A DNA stretch of 64,000 nucleotides, from NCBI GenBank assembly GCA_958352885.1, contig CATWQI010000006.1, forward strand, positions 124,001 to 188,000, written 5' to 3'. The notes beneath the pieces were generated by a model that saw only the letters and a list, made by a program, of their open reading frames with translations, made no database searches and had not been told where the DNA came from. Shown piece after piece: positions 26,202 through 35,248 of the stretch. This DNA comes from an uncultured Duncaniella sp. GTDB lineage: Bacteria > Bacteroidota > Bacteroidia > Bacteroidales > Muribaculaceae. How positions within the stretch are numbered: the first letter of the stretch is position 1; the number at the start of each line of letters is the position of its first letter. A program made the translations under genes and the position numbers.

Positions 26202-27089
26202 TTATCTTTTCTTTACCTGTCGCATCACGTCAAGCACCTGGTCAATGTTGAGATGCTTGTATCGAATCTTGTGATTGCGGTCTATTATGTAGAAATCAGG
26301 AGTTCCTGAGCGGAGGTCGTAGGCAAGGTCGGCATCGGGGTTGGCTGCCACTACCCATTTTTCGGGATAGTTCTTCACCAGTTCTTTCCACTCGGCGTTG
26401 GGGTCGGTAAGAGAGATGGAAACAACCTTGAGTTTCCCTTCGTTGATGAGCTCGGTGGCCGATATGTCCGCGTCCAGGCGAATCTTTGCCATATTGCAGT
26501 CCGAGCAGTCGGGGTCATTGAAGAACACCAGCAGGATTTCGGCTTTGTCGTTCTCAAGGTTGCCGGGGGCTCCTTCGCGGGTGGTGTAAGGCAGCGGGGC
26601 GGCGGGGTTGCCTATCATTGTGTTGCGGAGGGTAGTTGCCTGATGTGCGAAGCGTGACTTGTGGGCCTTGTCGATACGTTTGTTGTTGACCACTGCCTCG
26701 GCGATAGGCAGATATAACCCGTCAATCCATACCTCTGCCGTGTCGCTGTAAATCTGACCTTCGGCGCACTGTGCGAGAAACAGCAGGTCGTTTGGCTGCT
26801 TGTCAAGTTTTTTTGCGAGACGGTTGACCGATGCCACCGCTGAGTCCACAGAGGAGTTGCGGAGTATGTTAAGGTACACGGTGAACTCGTTTGCCATTTT
26901 CTGCTTGGCGGAGAAGGCACGTGTGAGGTCACAGAAGTCCCAGAAGTGCCGTGCCATGTAGTCGCATCGGCTTTGGAAATTCTGGATGGAGTCAGGTATG
27001 AGGGGATACTGGAAATAAGTGTCGGCTTTAGCGCCTGCGCTTACAGCGAGTGTGAGCAAAAGTCCGAAGATTAACCGTTTAAGATTCAT
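26202..27089 (-). CDS. Secreted thioredoxin-like protein with N-terminal DUF5106
   Basis: A 295-residue protein with a signal peptide (LIFGLLLTLAVSAGAKA). Residues 20-160 resemble the Bacteroidetes DUF5106 domain. The C-terminal half is a thioredoxin fold with FNDPDCSDCNMAKIRL as the CxxC active site, the cis-Pro in SGTPDFYIID and a final helix. The CSDC pair suggests a periplasmic disulfide reductase or exchange protein. Its partners are not visible; DoxX lies 44 bases downstream. Confidence 0.85.
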   Translation of the reverse strand: MNLKRLIFGLLLTLAVSAGAKADTYFQYPLIPDSIQNFQSRCDYMARHFWDFCDLTRAFSAKQKMANEFTVYLNILRNSSVDSAVASVNRLAKKLDKQPNDLLFLAQCAEGQIYSDTAEVWIDGLYLPIAEAVVNNKRIDKAHKSRFAHQATTLRNTMIGNPAAPLPYTTREGAPGNLENDKAEILLVFFNDPDCSDCNMAKIRLDADISATELINEGKLKVVSISLTDPNAEWKELVKNYPEKWVVAANPDADLAYDLRSGTPDFYIIDRNHKIRYKHLNIDQVLDVMRQVKKR

Positions 27090-27181
27090 TATTTTGTGGC
27101 TGAGTTTGGTTCAGTATATAATTTTCCAATCACAAAGGTAATTAAAATCTATCAAACGATAAAAATAATGGCTTAAAAACA

Positions 27182-27211
27182 TCACGAAGCCGATTTTCAT
27201 CGGCTTCGTGA
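27182..27211 (-). terminator. Intrinsic terminator after the GH51 gene
   Basis: Perfect 13-base arms TCACGAAGCCGAT (27182-27194) and ATCGGCTTCGTGA (27199-27211) around a 4-base loop. The minus strand continues TGTTTTTAAG. Confidence 0.88.
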
Positions 27212-27283
27212 CTGATTATTTTCCGGAAAAGAGGTTGCGGTCAACCGGTTTCCGTTTCTGCTTTGATGTTTCCGGGGGGATTC

Positions 27284-29269
27284 TTACTTCACTATGTAGA
27301 TTGCGAATGTGAGCGGGGATATGGTGGTTGTGAGTGTCTGCCCGGAAATAGGGAGTGAGCTCTCTTTTGGCGTCACGGTGGACGGGTTCTCGAGTGTGTT
27401 CTCCGATTCGGGGTCAGGTGCGTCAAGAGTGATGACACGGCATGAGGTCAGAGAGGAACCCTTCTTCATTCCTGCGAAGTTCAGGTTGACGGGCTGGGGT
27501 TCGATTCCTGTGTTTGCTACCTTGACAATATATTCCCCGGTGTTTTTGTCATAAACGGCGCTTGCGAAAAGTCCGTTTTGCCCTTCGGCTCCTGTGACAG
27601 GTTTTTTGTCCATGGTCAGCGGGAGCACGTTTGTTCCCTTGTTGGTGGCATAGAGTTGCTGTACATAGTAGCTTGAGGTGGGAACTGACCGTAGGTTGTC
27701 AAACCATATCATGTCGGGACGCCACTGCCATCCTTCCACGTGGGCGAGAAGGGGTGCGTAGGTTGCCATGTGTACCACGTCGGCATTGCGTTCGAGTCCG
27801 GTCATGAATGCGGCTTCGAGCAGTGCGGCGTTGAAGTGGTTCCACTTCTTCCCTTTGCCGTGGCAGGCATACTCGCCTGCAAATACCTTGGGGCCCTTGC
27901 GGTCATAGTTGTCGTAACGTGCGCCCTGTGACAGGAACCATGATTCCGGACGGTAGAAATGCTCGTCCACAAGGTCGGCTTTGAGCTTGCGCATTTCGGG
28001 CCACAGGTAGTCAAAGTCCTTGCCTTCAGAGTTGGGACCTGATGAGCCTACTATCTTGATGTCAGGATATTTGGCGCGGATGGCTGTGATGAACGGTTTC
28101 AGGTGTTCGGGGTAGATTGAGTCCCACTGTTCGTTGCCTATCCCGATGAACTTCATGCCGAACGGGGCGGGGTGGCCCATCTGCGCACGGAGTTTTCCCC
28201 AGGTGGTTGTTGTGTCGCCGTTGGCAAACTCTATGAGGTCAAGTGCGTCCTGGATATACGGGTCGAGTTCGTCGAGGGGTACATGAGCCTTGGGCCCCTT
28301 GTTCTGGTACTGGCATGACAGCCCGACATTGAGAACCGGCAGCGGCTCTGCGCCGATTTCTTCCGAAAGCTGGAAGAATTCAAAGAATCCGAGACCGTAG
28401 CTCTGGAAATAATCAGGGAAGAAACGGTGCGGGAAGGTGTACTCCCAACGGTTTTCGTTGAGTGGTCTGTTCTCAACTGGACCGACGCTGTTTTTCCACT
28501 GGTAGCGGGTGGCGAGGTCTGTTCCCTCCACTATGCATCCGCCCGGAAAGCGGAGCAGTCCCGGCTTTATATCGGCGAGTTTCTGGGCTATGTCCTTGCG
28601 GAGTCCGTTCTCATGCCCCTGCCATGTTTCCACAGGGAAAAGCGATACATGCTCCAGGTCAACACTGTTGTCTGAGTCAAGGAAAATACGCAGACGTCCT
28701 TTGGTCTCAGTTTCGGAGGGAGTGAGGATTACGGTATATTTCTGCCATTCCGGAGAGGATACTTCGATGTTCTGCTTTGCCAATACCTGGGTCTCGCCCA
28801 TTGATTTGGGGTCAATAAGTTCCACGCGGATTTTGCTCGGAGCGTCTTTGGCGCAGCGTGCCCACACTGAGAAACGGTATTCTTCACCTTTTCTGAAAGC
28901 CACTCCGAAGAAGCCCTCGTTGTCAAGACCTGTGCGCTTGTGGCGGTGTCCGGGATTTGAGAGGCGTACGTAGTGGGGATTCTTTTCAAACGGTCCGTCA
29001 TCCTTGAGGGTGACGTTGCCGAATGTGTTCCACCCCATGAAATTCTGCGGGAACTCAAACGAGCGGTTCTTAATCATTTCAGCATACAGACCTCCGTCTG
29101 CTCCGTAATTGATATCCTCAAAGAATAGACCATACATGGTAGGCTGGATCTCAGCACCTATCTTGTTTGTCTGGATTGTCATTTCATTGGTGGTCTGCGC
29201 TGACGTTAAGCCTGAACCACACACCGCTGCCATCATGAGCGCGGAAAGATGTCGGGTTATTGTCTTCAT
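27284..29269 (-). CDS. Secreted alpha-L-arabinofuranosidase, GH51
   Basis: A 661-residue enzyme with a signal peptide after the ATG at 29269 (MKTITRHLSALMMAAVCGSG); the longer in-frame start at 29314 would put charged residues before it. A carbohydrate-binding-like beta domain follows TMYGLFFEDINYGADGG, then a GH51 barrel with IGIGNEQWDSIYPE (acid/base Glu) and VFAGEYACHG (nucleophile Glu), then a C-terminal beta domain. It removes arabinofuranosyl side groups from arabinan or arabinoxylan. It is a single-gene unit: a terminator lies on each side and a TAACTTTG box lies 60 bases upstream of the start. Confidence 0.93.
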   Translation of the reverse strand: MKTITRHLSALMMAAVCGSGLTSAQTTNEMTIQTNKIGAEIQPTMYGLFFEDINYGADGGLYAEMIKNRSFEFPQNFMGWNTFGNVTLKDDGPFEKNPHYVRLSNPGHRHKRTGLDNEGFFGVAFRKGEEYRFSVWARCAKDAPSKIRVELIDPKSMGETQVLAKQNIEVSSPEWQKYTVILTPSETETKGRLRIFLDSDNSVDLEHVSLFPVETWQGHENGLRKDIAQKLADIKPGLLRFPGGCIVEGTDLATRYQWKNSVGPVENRPLNENRWEYTFPHRFFPDYFQSYGLGFFEFFQLSEEIGAEPLPVLNVGLSCQYQNKGPKAHVPLDELDPYIQDALDLIEFANGDTTTTWGKLRAQMGHPAPFGMKFIGIGNEQWDSIYPEHLKPFITAIRAKYPDIKIVGSSGPNSEGKDFDYLWPEMRKLKADLVDEHFYRPESWFLSQGARYDNYDRKGPKVFAGEYACHGKGKKWNHFNAALLEAAFMTGLERNADVVHMATYAPLLAHVEGWQWRPDMIWFDNLRSVPTSSYYVQQLYATNKGTNVLPLTMDKKPVTGAEGQNGLFASAVYDKNTGEYIVKVANTGIEPQPVNLNFAGMKKGSSLTSCRVITLDAPDPESENTLENPSTVTPKESSLPISGQTLTTTISPLTFAIYIVK

Positions 29270-29328
29270 GGATTCGTGATGATTGTATTTTTTTTTCTCT
29301 GCAAATAATACCATAGAATTTGCAATGA

Positions 29329-29336
29329 CAAAGTTA
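29329..29336 (-). promoter_or_regulatory. -7 box for the GH51 gene
   Basis: The minus strand reads TAACTTTG, matching TAnnTTTG, and would start transcription near 29322, about 53 bases before the ATG. No clear -33 box is found. Confidence 0.55.
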
Positions 29337-29351
29337 TATAAAAAAGGTGAC

Positions 29352-29397
29352 GTAAAAAAATATCCGCCCGCAAACTCCTTTTCTGTTTACGGGCGGA
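29352..29397 (-). terminator. Intrinsic terminator after the DXS-like gene
   Basis: Arms ATCCGCCCG (29361-29369) and CGGGCGGAT (29389-29397); on the minus strand the hairpin is followed by a run of seven T. It lies 25 bases past the gene's stop. Confidence 0.88.
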
Positions 29398-29421
29398 TTT
29401 GTGAATGTAGTGCCGGACGGT

Positions 29422-31176
29422 CTATTTGCCGAGGGCTTCAGATGCTATCTCCGCTACTTGTGGAGCGGTCATGAAGTTGGATTTGAGAACATCCTTCACG
29501 TCGAAGCGGTCAAGGAACTCTTTCCGGAGTCCGAGTACTCTTACTTTGACGGGTGAGTTGCCGAGGTAGGCGGCGACTTTCTGTCCGAAACCGCCGTCGG
29601 TGATGCCGTCCTCCATAGTGATGACTATCTTGTAATCTTTAAGATTGTCAAGGCATTCTGTGTCAATTGATGAGAGTACCCTCGGATTTATTACTGTCGG
29701 CTCAAACCCCTTGGCTCGAAGCAGTTCTGCCGCTTTGACCGCCGTCTGTAGCATATGTCCGGCGGCAATGATGGCGATATCCGAACCGGAGGTGATGACA
29801 TCGTACTTTGTGAAGTACATATCCACCGGGCGGTCGGTATGTATGACCTCGCCGGCTGGAGTTCTCACAAATACCGGTTGCTGTGCCTCGTCAATAGCCC
29901 AGTCGACCATCGAGATGTATTCCTCGACGGTGGCGGGGGCAAGGAAGAGGATGTTCGGGATGTTGGAAATCATTGCGATGTCAAAGAATCCGAGATGCGT
30001 CATGTCGGTGAGCCCTCCCATTGCGCCTCCGCAGAAATCCACGAACAGAGCAGGGAGATTGTTGAGCGCAACGTCATGCGACAACTGGTCGTAAGCTCTC
30101 TGTATGAATGTGGCCATCACACCCATTACGGGGCGGCATCCCCCTTTGGCGAGTCCTGCTGCCATTGCGGTGCAGTCCTGTTCGCAGATACCCACATCGA
30201 TAAACTGTTTCCCTGCTGCCTTTCGCCTTTCAGGTGTGAATCCGAAGGCACCCGGAGTGCCGGCAGTCATTGTCACCACTTTCTTGTCGTCACGCATGCG
30301 TATGAGCATATGGCGGGTGAATATGTCGGAATAGTCCTCGCTTTCATCCATGTAGAGCGGTGCGCCTGTCTTGAGGTCAAACGGCGCATGGTAATGGAAG
30401 GTTTCTTTGTCCTTTTCAGCACAAGGCAGTCCCATCCCCTTCATTGTATTGAGGTGTACGAGCACTGCATGGTCCGCATCCTTTGCGGCTTTGAAAGCAT
30501 GTATGAGCGCATTGAGGTCATTGCCCTCCCGCACATATATGTATTGGTAGCCGAGAGCTTTGAATATGTTGTTCTCGGCAGTCCCGTTTGAATCCCTCAG
30601 GGCTTTCAAGTGATTGAAAAGCTCGCCATGGTTCTCGGCTATTGACATCTGATTGTCATTGAGCACCACGATGAAGTTGGAGCCAAGCTCCGGCGCATAG
30701 TTGAGCGCTTCGAGAGCCTCGCCGCCTCCGAGTGATGCGTCACCGATGAATGCCACGACATTCTCATTGCCGCCCTGAAGGTCACGAGCCTTGGCGAGAC
30801 CGCTTGCAAGTGAGATGGATGTCGAGGTGTGTCCCACTTCAAACAAATCGTAGTCGCTCTCCCTCGGGTCGGTATAGCCGGTCACTTCATCGTATTTTGC
30901 CGGGTCGAGAAACGCTTCGATTCGTCCGGTCAGCATTTTATGTACATAACTCTGGTGTGAAACGTCAAAAATCAGTTTGTCAGCCGGGGCGTCAAACACA
31001 TAGTGAAGGGCGACCGTTGCCTCCACTACTCCGAGATTTGGGGCAACATGTCCTCCGTGAGAGCTTAGTTTCTTCAACAGAGCGGCGCGCAGTTCCTCGC
31101 TCAGCTCCTTAAGCTGCGTTGTGTCAAAGCCTTTGATGTCAGCGGGGCTGTTAATTGTGTTTAGATTGATTTCCAT
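29422..31176 (-). CDS. DXS-like thiamine-diphosphate enzyme (divergent paralogue)
   Basis: A 584-residue transketolase-family protein laid out like 1-deoxy-xylulose-5-phosphate synthase: GGHVAPNLGVVEATVALHYV, FDVSHQSYVHKMLTGR, GHTSTSISLASGLA, the ThDP site FIGDASLGGGEALEALN, VLNDNQMSIA, then DVGICEQDCTAMAAGLA with the activating Glu. It is shorter than usual DXS (about 620). The DRAG...GxDGxTH segment, which positions substrate in true DXS, is replaced by DFCGGAMGGLTDMTH, with the Arg lost and two extra residues. It is therefore more likely a related acyloin-forming enzyme than the housekeeping DXS. It is a monocistronic unit with its own promoter and terminator. Confidence 0.85.
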   Translation of the reverse strand: MEINLNTINSPADIKGFDTTQLKELSEELRAALLKKLSSHGGHVAPNLGVVEATVALHYVFDAPADKLIFDVSHQSYVHKMLTGRIEAFLDPAKYDEVTGYTDPRESDYDLFEVGHTSTSISLASGLAKARDLQGGNENVVAFIGDASLGGGEALEALNYAPELGSNFIVVLNDNQMSIAENHGELFNHLKALRDSNGTAENNIFKALGYQYIYVREGNDLNALIHAFKAAKDADHAVLVHLNTMKGMGLPCAEKDKETFHYHAPFDLKTGAPLYMDESEDYSDIFTRHMLIRMRDDKKVVTMTAGTPGAFGFTPERRKAAGKQFIDVGICEQDCTAMAAGLAKGGCRPVMGVMATFIQRAYDQLSHDVALNNLPALFVDFCGGAMGGLTDMTHLGFFDIAMISNIPNILFLAPATVEEYISMVDWAIDEAQQPVFVRTPAGEVIHTDRPVDMYFTKYDVITSGSDIAIIAAGHMLQTAVKAAELLRAKGFEPTVINPRVLSSIDTECLDNLKDYKIVITMEDGITDGGFGQKVAAYLGNSPVKVRVLGLRKEFLDRFDVKDVLKSNFMTAPQVAEIASEALGK

Positions 31177-31211
31177 GATTTATGTATATTCGAGATTATA
31201 TTTTTCCGGTA

Positions 31212-31219
31212 CAAATTTA
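31212..31219 (-). promoter_or_regulatory. -7 box for the DXS-like gene
   Basis: The minus strand reads TAAATTTG (TAnnTTTG), 35 bases before the ATG. A divergent plus-strand box for xseA lies about 150 bases away. Confidence 0.5.
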
Positions 31220-31364
31220 ACACATTCTTTCCGACATGGTTTAACCAATTCTGCTGAAATACCTACCAGATATATGGGATGTATAGCTTCATAAGATACG
31301 ATCAAGTACTTAGTATTCCCGGGCGGATTAAGGGGCTTAGGTTACCGGTGTGAAGAATTTTCAG

Positions 31365-31372
31365 TACTTTTG
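31365..31372 (+). promoter_or_regulatory. -7 box for xseA
   Basis: TACTTTTG matches TAnnTTTG; a start near 31378 gives a short leader to the ATG at 31401. The same TACTTTTG box precedes ino1. No certain -33 box is visible. Confidence 0.5.
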
Positions 31373-31400
31373 CGGAACAAAACCTATTCAGTATATCCCA

Positions 31401-32708
31401 ATGACTTCAGAGCATATAACACTTGAGGAACTTACAGGCAGGATTTTGTCGCTGGTCAATTCCGCTCCCTCGCTGCGCAATGTGTGGGTCACGGCAGAGA
31501 CATCCGACCTGCGGCGCGCCGGGCATTGTTATCTGGAACTGATTCAGAAGAATCCGCTTACAGGTGAGCCTGTCGCCCGTGCCAGGGCAACAATATGGCG
31601 CTCCGTGTTCGCTCGGATAGATGCCGATTTCTTCACAGCCACAGGGCAGAGGCTCGACAGCGGAATGAAAGTGCTCGTGCAAGTGTCTGTAAACTATCAT
31701 CCGTCATACGGACTGTCGCTAAATATCACCGATATAGACCCGGTGTATACTATGGGTGACCTGGTGCGCATCCGGATGGAGATTCTCGCCCGTCTCAAAC
31801 GTGAAGGGGTTATAGACCTGAACCGTTCGCTTGACTGGTGCGAGGTGCCTAACCGCATTGCTGTCATCTCGGCTCCCGGAGCTGCCGGTTACGGCGATTT
31901 CATCCACCAGCTTTATACCAACGATTACCGTTTGCGCTTCACCACCCGTCTTTTCCCTGCGCTCATGCAGGGGGCGCAGGCTCCTGCCGCCGTCATTTCG
32001 GCTCTTGAGGCTATTGCTGCGGAGGAGGATAACTGGGACTGCGTGGTGATAATACGAGGGGGCGGTGCCACAAGTGACCTCGCATCGTTCGAGAATTATG
32101 ACCTTGCGGCTAACATAGCGCAGTTTCCGCTTCCCGTCATCATAGGCATAGGGCACGAACGGGATGTCACCGTGCTTGACTATGTGGCGAATATGCGTGT
32201 GAAGACTCCGACCGCCGCTGCCGAGTGGCTTATCGGTCGTGGTGCCGAGGCGATTGAACGGGTTGATTCTCTTGCTGCGGCGATACATCAGACCGCTTCG
32301 GCTCTTTTGTCCGGCTGTCGGGAACAGTTGGCGTATATTGCCGCCTCTCTTCCTCTTATTCCCGGAAAGGCGCTCGACAATGCGCATAAGCGACTGGACC
32401 GTAATATGCTTATGCTTGCCGATGGTACCACACGCCGCATACAGCCCGAGATGGCGCGTCTTGACCGAGTGGCTGACCGTATTGGAGGGTGCGTTGATAC
32501 TATTTTTGAGCGTCGCCGCACACGGCTTGACTCTGTCGAGGAGCTTCTGAAGGTGCTTTCGCCTCAGGCGACCCTGATCCGAGGGTATTCGATAACTCGT
32601 TTTGGCGGTAAGGCTATCACATCGCTCGCCGGTCTCCCTTCAGATGCGGTGATTGAGACCACTCTTGCCGACGGTGTAGTAACCTCCGTACGCATTCCGA
32701 ATGAGTGA
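31401..32708 (+). CDS. xseA: Exodeoxyribonuclease VII large subunit
   Basis: A 435-residue protein: an N-terminal OB fold (ITLEELTGRILSLVN through VNYHPSYGLSLNITDID), the catalytic region with NRIAVISAPGAAGYGDF and VVIIRGGGATSDLASFENYDLA, IGIGHERDVTVLDYVA, and a coiled-coil stalk with C-terminal VLSPQATLIRGYSIT. The ATG at 31401 is preferred over an earlier start, which lies within the promoter region. ExoVII degrades single-stranded DNA. The small subunit gene xseB, usually next to xseA, is not found nearby. Confidence 0.93.
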   Translation: MTSEHITLEELTGRILSLVNSAPSLRNVWVTAETSDLRRAGHCYLELIQKNPLTGEPVARARATIWRSVFARIDADFFTATGQRLDSGMKVLVQVSVNYHPSYGLSLNITDIDPVYTMGDLVRIRMEILARLKREGVIDLNRSLDWCEVPNRIAVISAPGAAGYGDFIHQLYTNDYRLRFTTRLFPALMQGAQAPAAVISALEAIAAEEDNWDCVVIIRGGGATSDLASFENYDLAANIAQFPLPVIIGIGHERDVTVLDYVANMRVKTPTAAAEWLIGRGAEAIERVDSLAAAIHQTASALLSGCREQLAYIAASLPLIPGKALDNAHKRLDRNMLMLADGTTRRIQPEMARLDRVADRIGGCVDTIFERRRTRLDSVEELLKVLSPQATLIRGYSITRFGGKAITSLAGLPSDAVIETTLADGVVTSVRIPNE

Positions 32709-32811
32709 CTATCGGGCTGAAACTTTTTTTAAGATACCTTAAATGTTTGATTCACAACCCATGGTCGGACAGTGGCGTTTAATAGTAGTAACTCACTTAA
32801 AGACTACGATT

Positions 32812-33195
32812 ATGAACTCGAACGCACAGAACATAGCTGACAATGCGGAAAAACTATCCGCTCAGGCTGCAAAAGTCAGTGCCCAGGCGGCTGAAGTGGC
32901 TGCAAAGGAACAATTTAAGGCTGACAAAGAGGAGATTGAAACTGCCGGAGCAGAAGCCCAGGCTTCATTGTCGCAGAAAATGGCTGACTCAAAACAGGCA
33001 GTGGCTGACAAGATCGCCGATGCAAAGCAAACTATGAACGACAAGATTGCTGATGCAAAGGAATCCGTATCCGACACTGTGGAGGATTTGAAGGAGAAGG
33101 CTACTCCAATAGTAGAAAAGATAAAATCAGGGGCAGCAAGTGCACTTAATTCAATAGCCGACGCTGCCTCAAATCTCGCTGACAAACTGGACTAA
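32812..33195 (+). CDS. Small coiled-coil, alanine/lysine-rich repeat protein
   Basis: A 127-residue hydrophilic protein made of 11-residue-like repeats (SQKMADSKQAV, DKIADAKQTMN, DKIADAKESVS), like LEA or apolipoprotein amphipathic helices. There is no signal peptide and no Cys. The ATG at 32812 is preferred over an upstream in-frame start because it begins a typical cytosolic sequence and follows a purine-rich stretch. A function in stress or envelope binding is possible but not shown. A terminator follows. Confidence 0.7.
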   Translation: MNSNAQNIADNAEKLSAQAAKVSAQAAEVAAKEQFKADKEEIETAGAEAQASLSQKMADSKQAVADKIADAKQTMNDKIADAKESVSDTVEDLKEKATPIVEKIKSGAASALNSIADAASNLADKLD

Positions 33196-33260
33196 TACTC
33201 CTCACGGAGGGATGTTAGAGAACTTATTACCTCTCTAATATCTGAAATTCACGAGACGTC

Positions 33261-33292
33261 AATCGCCTGCCGCATCAATGTGGCAGGCGATT
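33261..33292 (+). terminator. Intrinsic terminator after the coiled-coil gene
   Basis: Arms AATCGCCTGCC (33261-33271) and GGCAGGCGATT (33282-33292) with a 10-base loop, followed by ATTTATTA. The rest of the 33196-33559 gap holds a weaker TTTAGGC/GCCTAAA inverted repeat (33373-33379/33405-33411) and the next promoter. Confidence 0.8.
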
Positions 33293-33426
33293 ATTTATTA
33301 TGGAAGGCTCTTGATTTTAGACTTCCTTATGCGCAGATATCCTTGTTCGCTCTCCACAAGAAGAAAATGTTGTTTAGGCGCAAACTCAGTAGGCGGCTCG
33401 TGTAGCCTAAATATGTATGTAATTCC

Positions 33427-33458
33427 TTTCAGTTTTTGGCTGTAAAGTCGTATCTTTG
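33427..33458 (+). promoter_or_regulatory. Promoter for the DUF3667 gene
   Basis: TATCTTTG at 33451-33458 is a full -7 box. TTTC at 33427-33430 lies 20 bases upstream as an imperfect -33. The leader to 33560 would be about 95 bases. Confidence 0.55.
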
Positions 33459-33559
33459 CAGATACAAGATGGTTTTGGTTTATGATTGATACCGTCTTGA
33501 TGATGCTATGCCGATTTTAAATGTCGCGATGCAGGTTTGAATTTAATAAACAGACTTGA

Positions 33560-34345
33560 ATGGAAAATGAATCGACTCTCAGAGGAGGAGTTAAAAGATG
33601 TCTTAATTGCGATACTGAATATAAGGGATCGTATTGCCACAATTGTGGTCAACACATCTCAACGCGACGTCTTGCTTCCCGTGATTTTTTCACCAATGCC
33701 GCTTTGAGCCTTTTGCGTGTCAACCGTGGATTCGGTTATACCGCTTACCATCTGCTTTATGAGCCATGGACGGTTATACGCAATTATATTCATGGTAAGC
33801 GTGTGATTTATACCGCACCGGTTCCCATGTTGATTGTGCTCTGTCTTTTCGGAACTTTAATTCCTAAAATGCTGGGGCTACACAATGTGATTTATTTGAA
33901 TGCCGAATCTGCCATATTGCCTGGCGATATGATGGGTGAACGAATAATAAACACCATACTGCATTTCTATACTGTCTCTCCTGTATTTCAGGGGTTGACA
34001 ATGTTTATCCCTTACATGATTGCCATTATGATGGTCTACCGCAAGTCGGGGGCTCGTCGCTTCAACCTTGCGGAGTATACTGTGGCTATGATTTATATGG
34101 CTGACTTTGTAATCCTTTCGGAGATTGTGCTTCTACCGGTGTCTTTTGCATCCAATGACGTTTACATAGCTTTGGGAATTTTGCTTGAGCTTGTGATGGG
34201 TGGTATTGCGCTTGATAAAGCGTTCCCGCAGCCTACGCGTCTGAAAACTCTATGGAAGATATTCTTGTTTCTGTTGATATCACAGGTGGTAATGTGGTTA
34301 CCGGTGGTACTTGTCGGATTAATATGTGGAATGGGTATGTTGTAA
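33560..34345 (+). CDS. DUF3667 membrane protein with N-terminal zinc ribbon
   Basis: A 261-residue protein. CLNCDTEYKGSYCHNCGQ is a two-CxxC zinc ribbon, followed by RRLASRDFFTNAALSLLRV and about five hydrophobic helices in the DUF3667 pattern (LLYEPWTVIRNYIHGKR is the family core). DUF3667 is a Bacteroidetes family of unknown function. It stands alone between a terminator and the GT2 gene. Confidence 0.83.
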   Translation: MENESTLRGGVKRCLNCDTEYKGSYCHNCGQHISTRRLASRDFFTNAALSLLRVNRGFGYTAYHLLYEPWTVIRNYIHGKRVIYTAPVPMLIVLCLFGTLIPKMLGLHNVIYLNAESAILPGDMMGERIINTILHFYTVSPVFQGLTMFIPYMIAIMMVYRKSGARRFNLAEYTVAMIYMADFVILSEIVLLPVSFASNDVYIALGILLELVMGGIALDKAFPQPTRLKTLWKIFLFLLISQVVMWLPVVLVGLICGMGML

Positions 34346-34449
34346 ATTGGCGGTTGTTAACAAATTATTAATTGAGATATGTGCCACATCTAAATAACTG
34401 CCACGATAAATTTTTTTGAAAAAATTCGTTTAAGATTGGGTTAATTGTG

Positions 34450-34457
34450 TAATTTTG
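34450..34457 (+). promoter_or_regulatory. -7 box for the GT2-pyrC unit
   Basis: TAATTTTG matches TAnnTTTG, 26 bases before the ATG at 34483. A TTTA at 34429-34432 is the best -33 candidate. Confidence 0.5.
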
Positions 34458-34482
34458 CAAAAATAATCCCTTAAATGGACTA

Positions 34483-35244
34483 ATGGAAATGTCCCATCAA
34501 GCGAAACACGTTGATAGGGTGGTGATTATTCCGACCTATAATGAGAAGGAAAATGTAGCCGCCATCATCGAGGCAGTCTTTGCACTGCCCCGAGAATTCG
34601 ACATTCTTATCATTGATGACAATTCGCCTGACGGCACGGCTGCGATTGTCAAGGAGCTGCAAACCAAGTATAAAGATCGCCTGCATCTTGTGGAACGCGC
34701 AGGTAAGCTCGGTCTCGGCACGGCTTACATCGCCGGATTCAAATGGGCTCTTGCCAACGGCTACGAATATGTCTTCGAGATGGACGCAGACTTTTCTCAT
34801 AATCCCGCCGATCTCCTTAAGCTTCACGACGCATGCGCCAAGAATGGTGCGGATGTCGCTATAGGCTCCCGCTATGTCACAGGTGTCAATGTGGTCAATT
34901 GGCCTATGGGCAGAGTGCTCATGTCATACTATGCGTCACGATATGTGCGCATAGTGACAGGTATGCCTATCCATGATGCCACCGCCGGATTCGTGTGTTA
35001 TCGCCGCAGGGTGCTTGAGACACTTCCGCTTGACGAGATTCGGTTCAAGGGTTATGCGTTCCAGATAGAGATGAAATTTCTCGCCTATAAGTGCGGATTC
35101 AAGATAGAGGAAGTGCCCATTATCTTCGTCAACCGTATGCTCGGTACCTCAAAGATGAGTTCAGGCATATTCAGCGAAGGTTTCTTTGGCGTGATGCGTC
35201 TCAAATGGTCAAGCTTCTTTACCAAATACCCGGAAGTGGATTGA
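34483..35244 (+). CDS. Polyprenol-phosphate mannosyltransferase-like GT2 enzyme
   Basis: A 253-residue family-2 glycosyltransferase of the DPM1 type. VVIIPTYNEKENV begins the GT-A fold, ILIIDDNSPDGTA and VFEMDADFSHNP carry the metal-binding Asp residues, and GSRYVTGVNVVNWP is typical of dolichol-phosphate-mannose synthases. It likely charges undecaprenyl phosphate with mannose or a similar hexose for surface-glycan or protein O-glycan assembly. There is no C-terminal membrane domain, as in the short DPM1 class. The dihydroorotase gene follows after four bases. Confidence 0.9.
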   Translation: MEMSHQAKHVDRVVIIPTYNEKENVAAIIEAVFALPREFDILIIDDNSPDGTAAIVKELQTKYKDRLHLVERAGKLGLGTAYIAGFKWALANGYEYVFEMDADFSHNPADLLKLHDACAKNGADVAIGSRYVTGVNVVNWPMGRVLMSYYASRYVRIVTGMPIHDATAGFVCYRRRVLETLPLDEIRFKGYAFQIEMKFLAYKCGFKIEEVPIIFVNRMLGTSKMSSGIFSEGFFGVMRLKWSSFFTKYPEVD

Positions 35245-35248
35245 GTCT

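Noticed and set aside
29755..30591. A 278-residue open frame opposite the DXS-like gene
   Set aside because: Shadow of a well-supported minus-strand gene; its translation is rich in Cys and His without family features.
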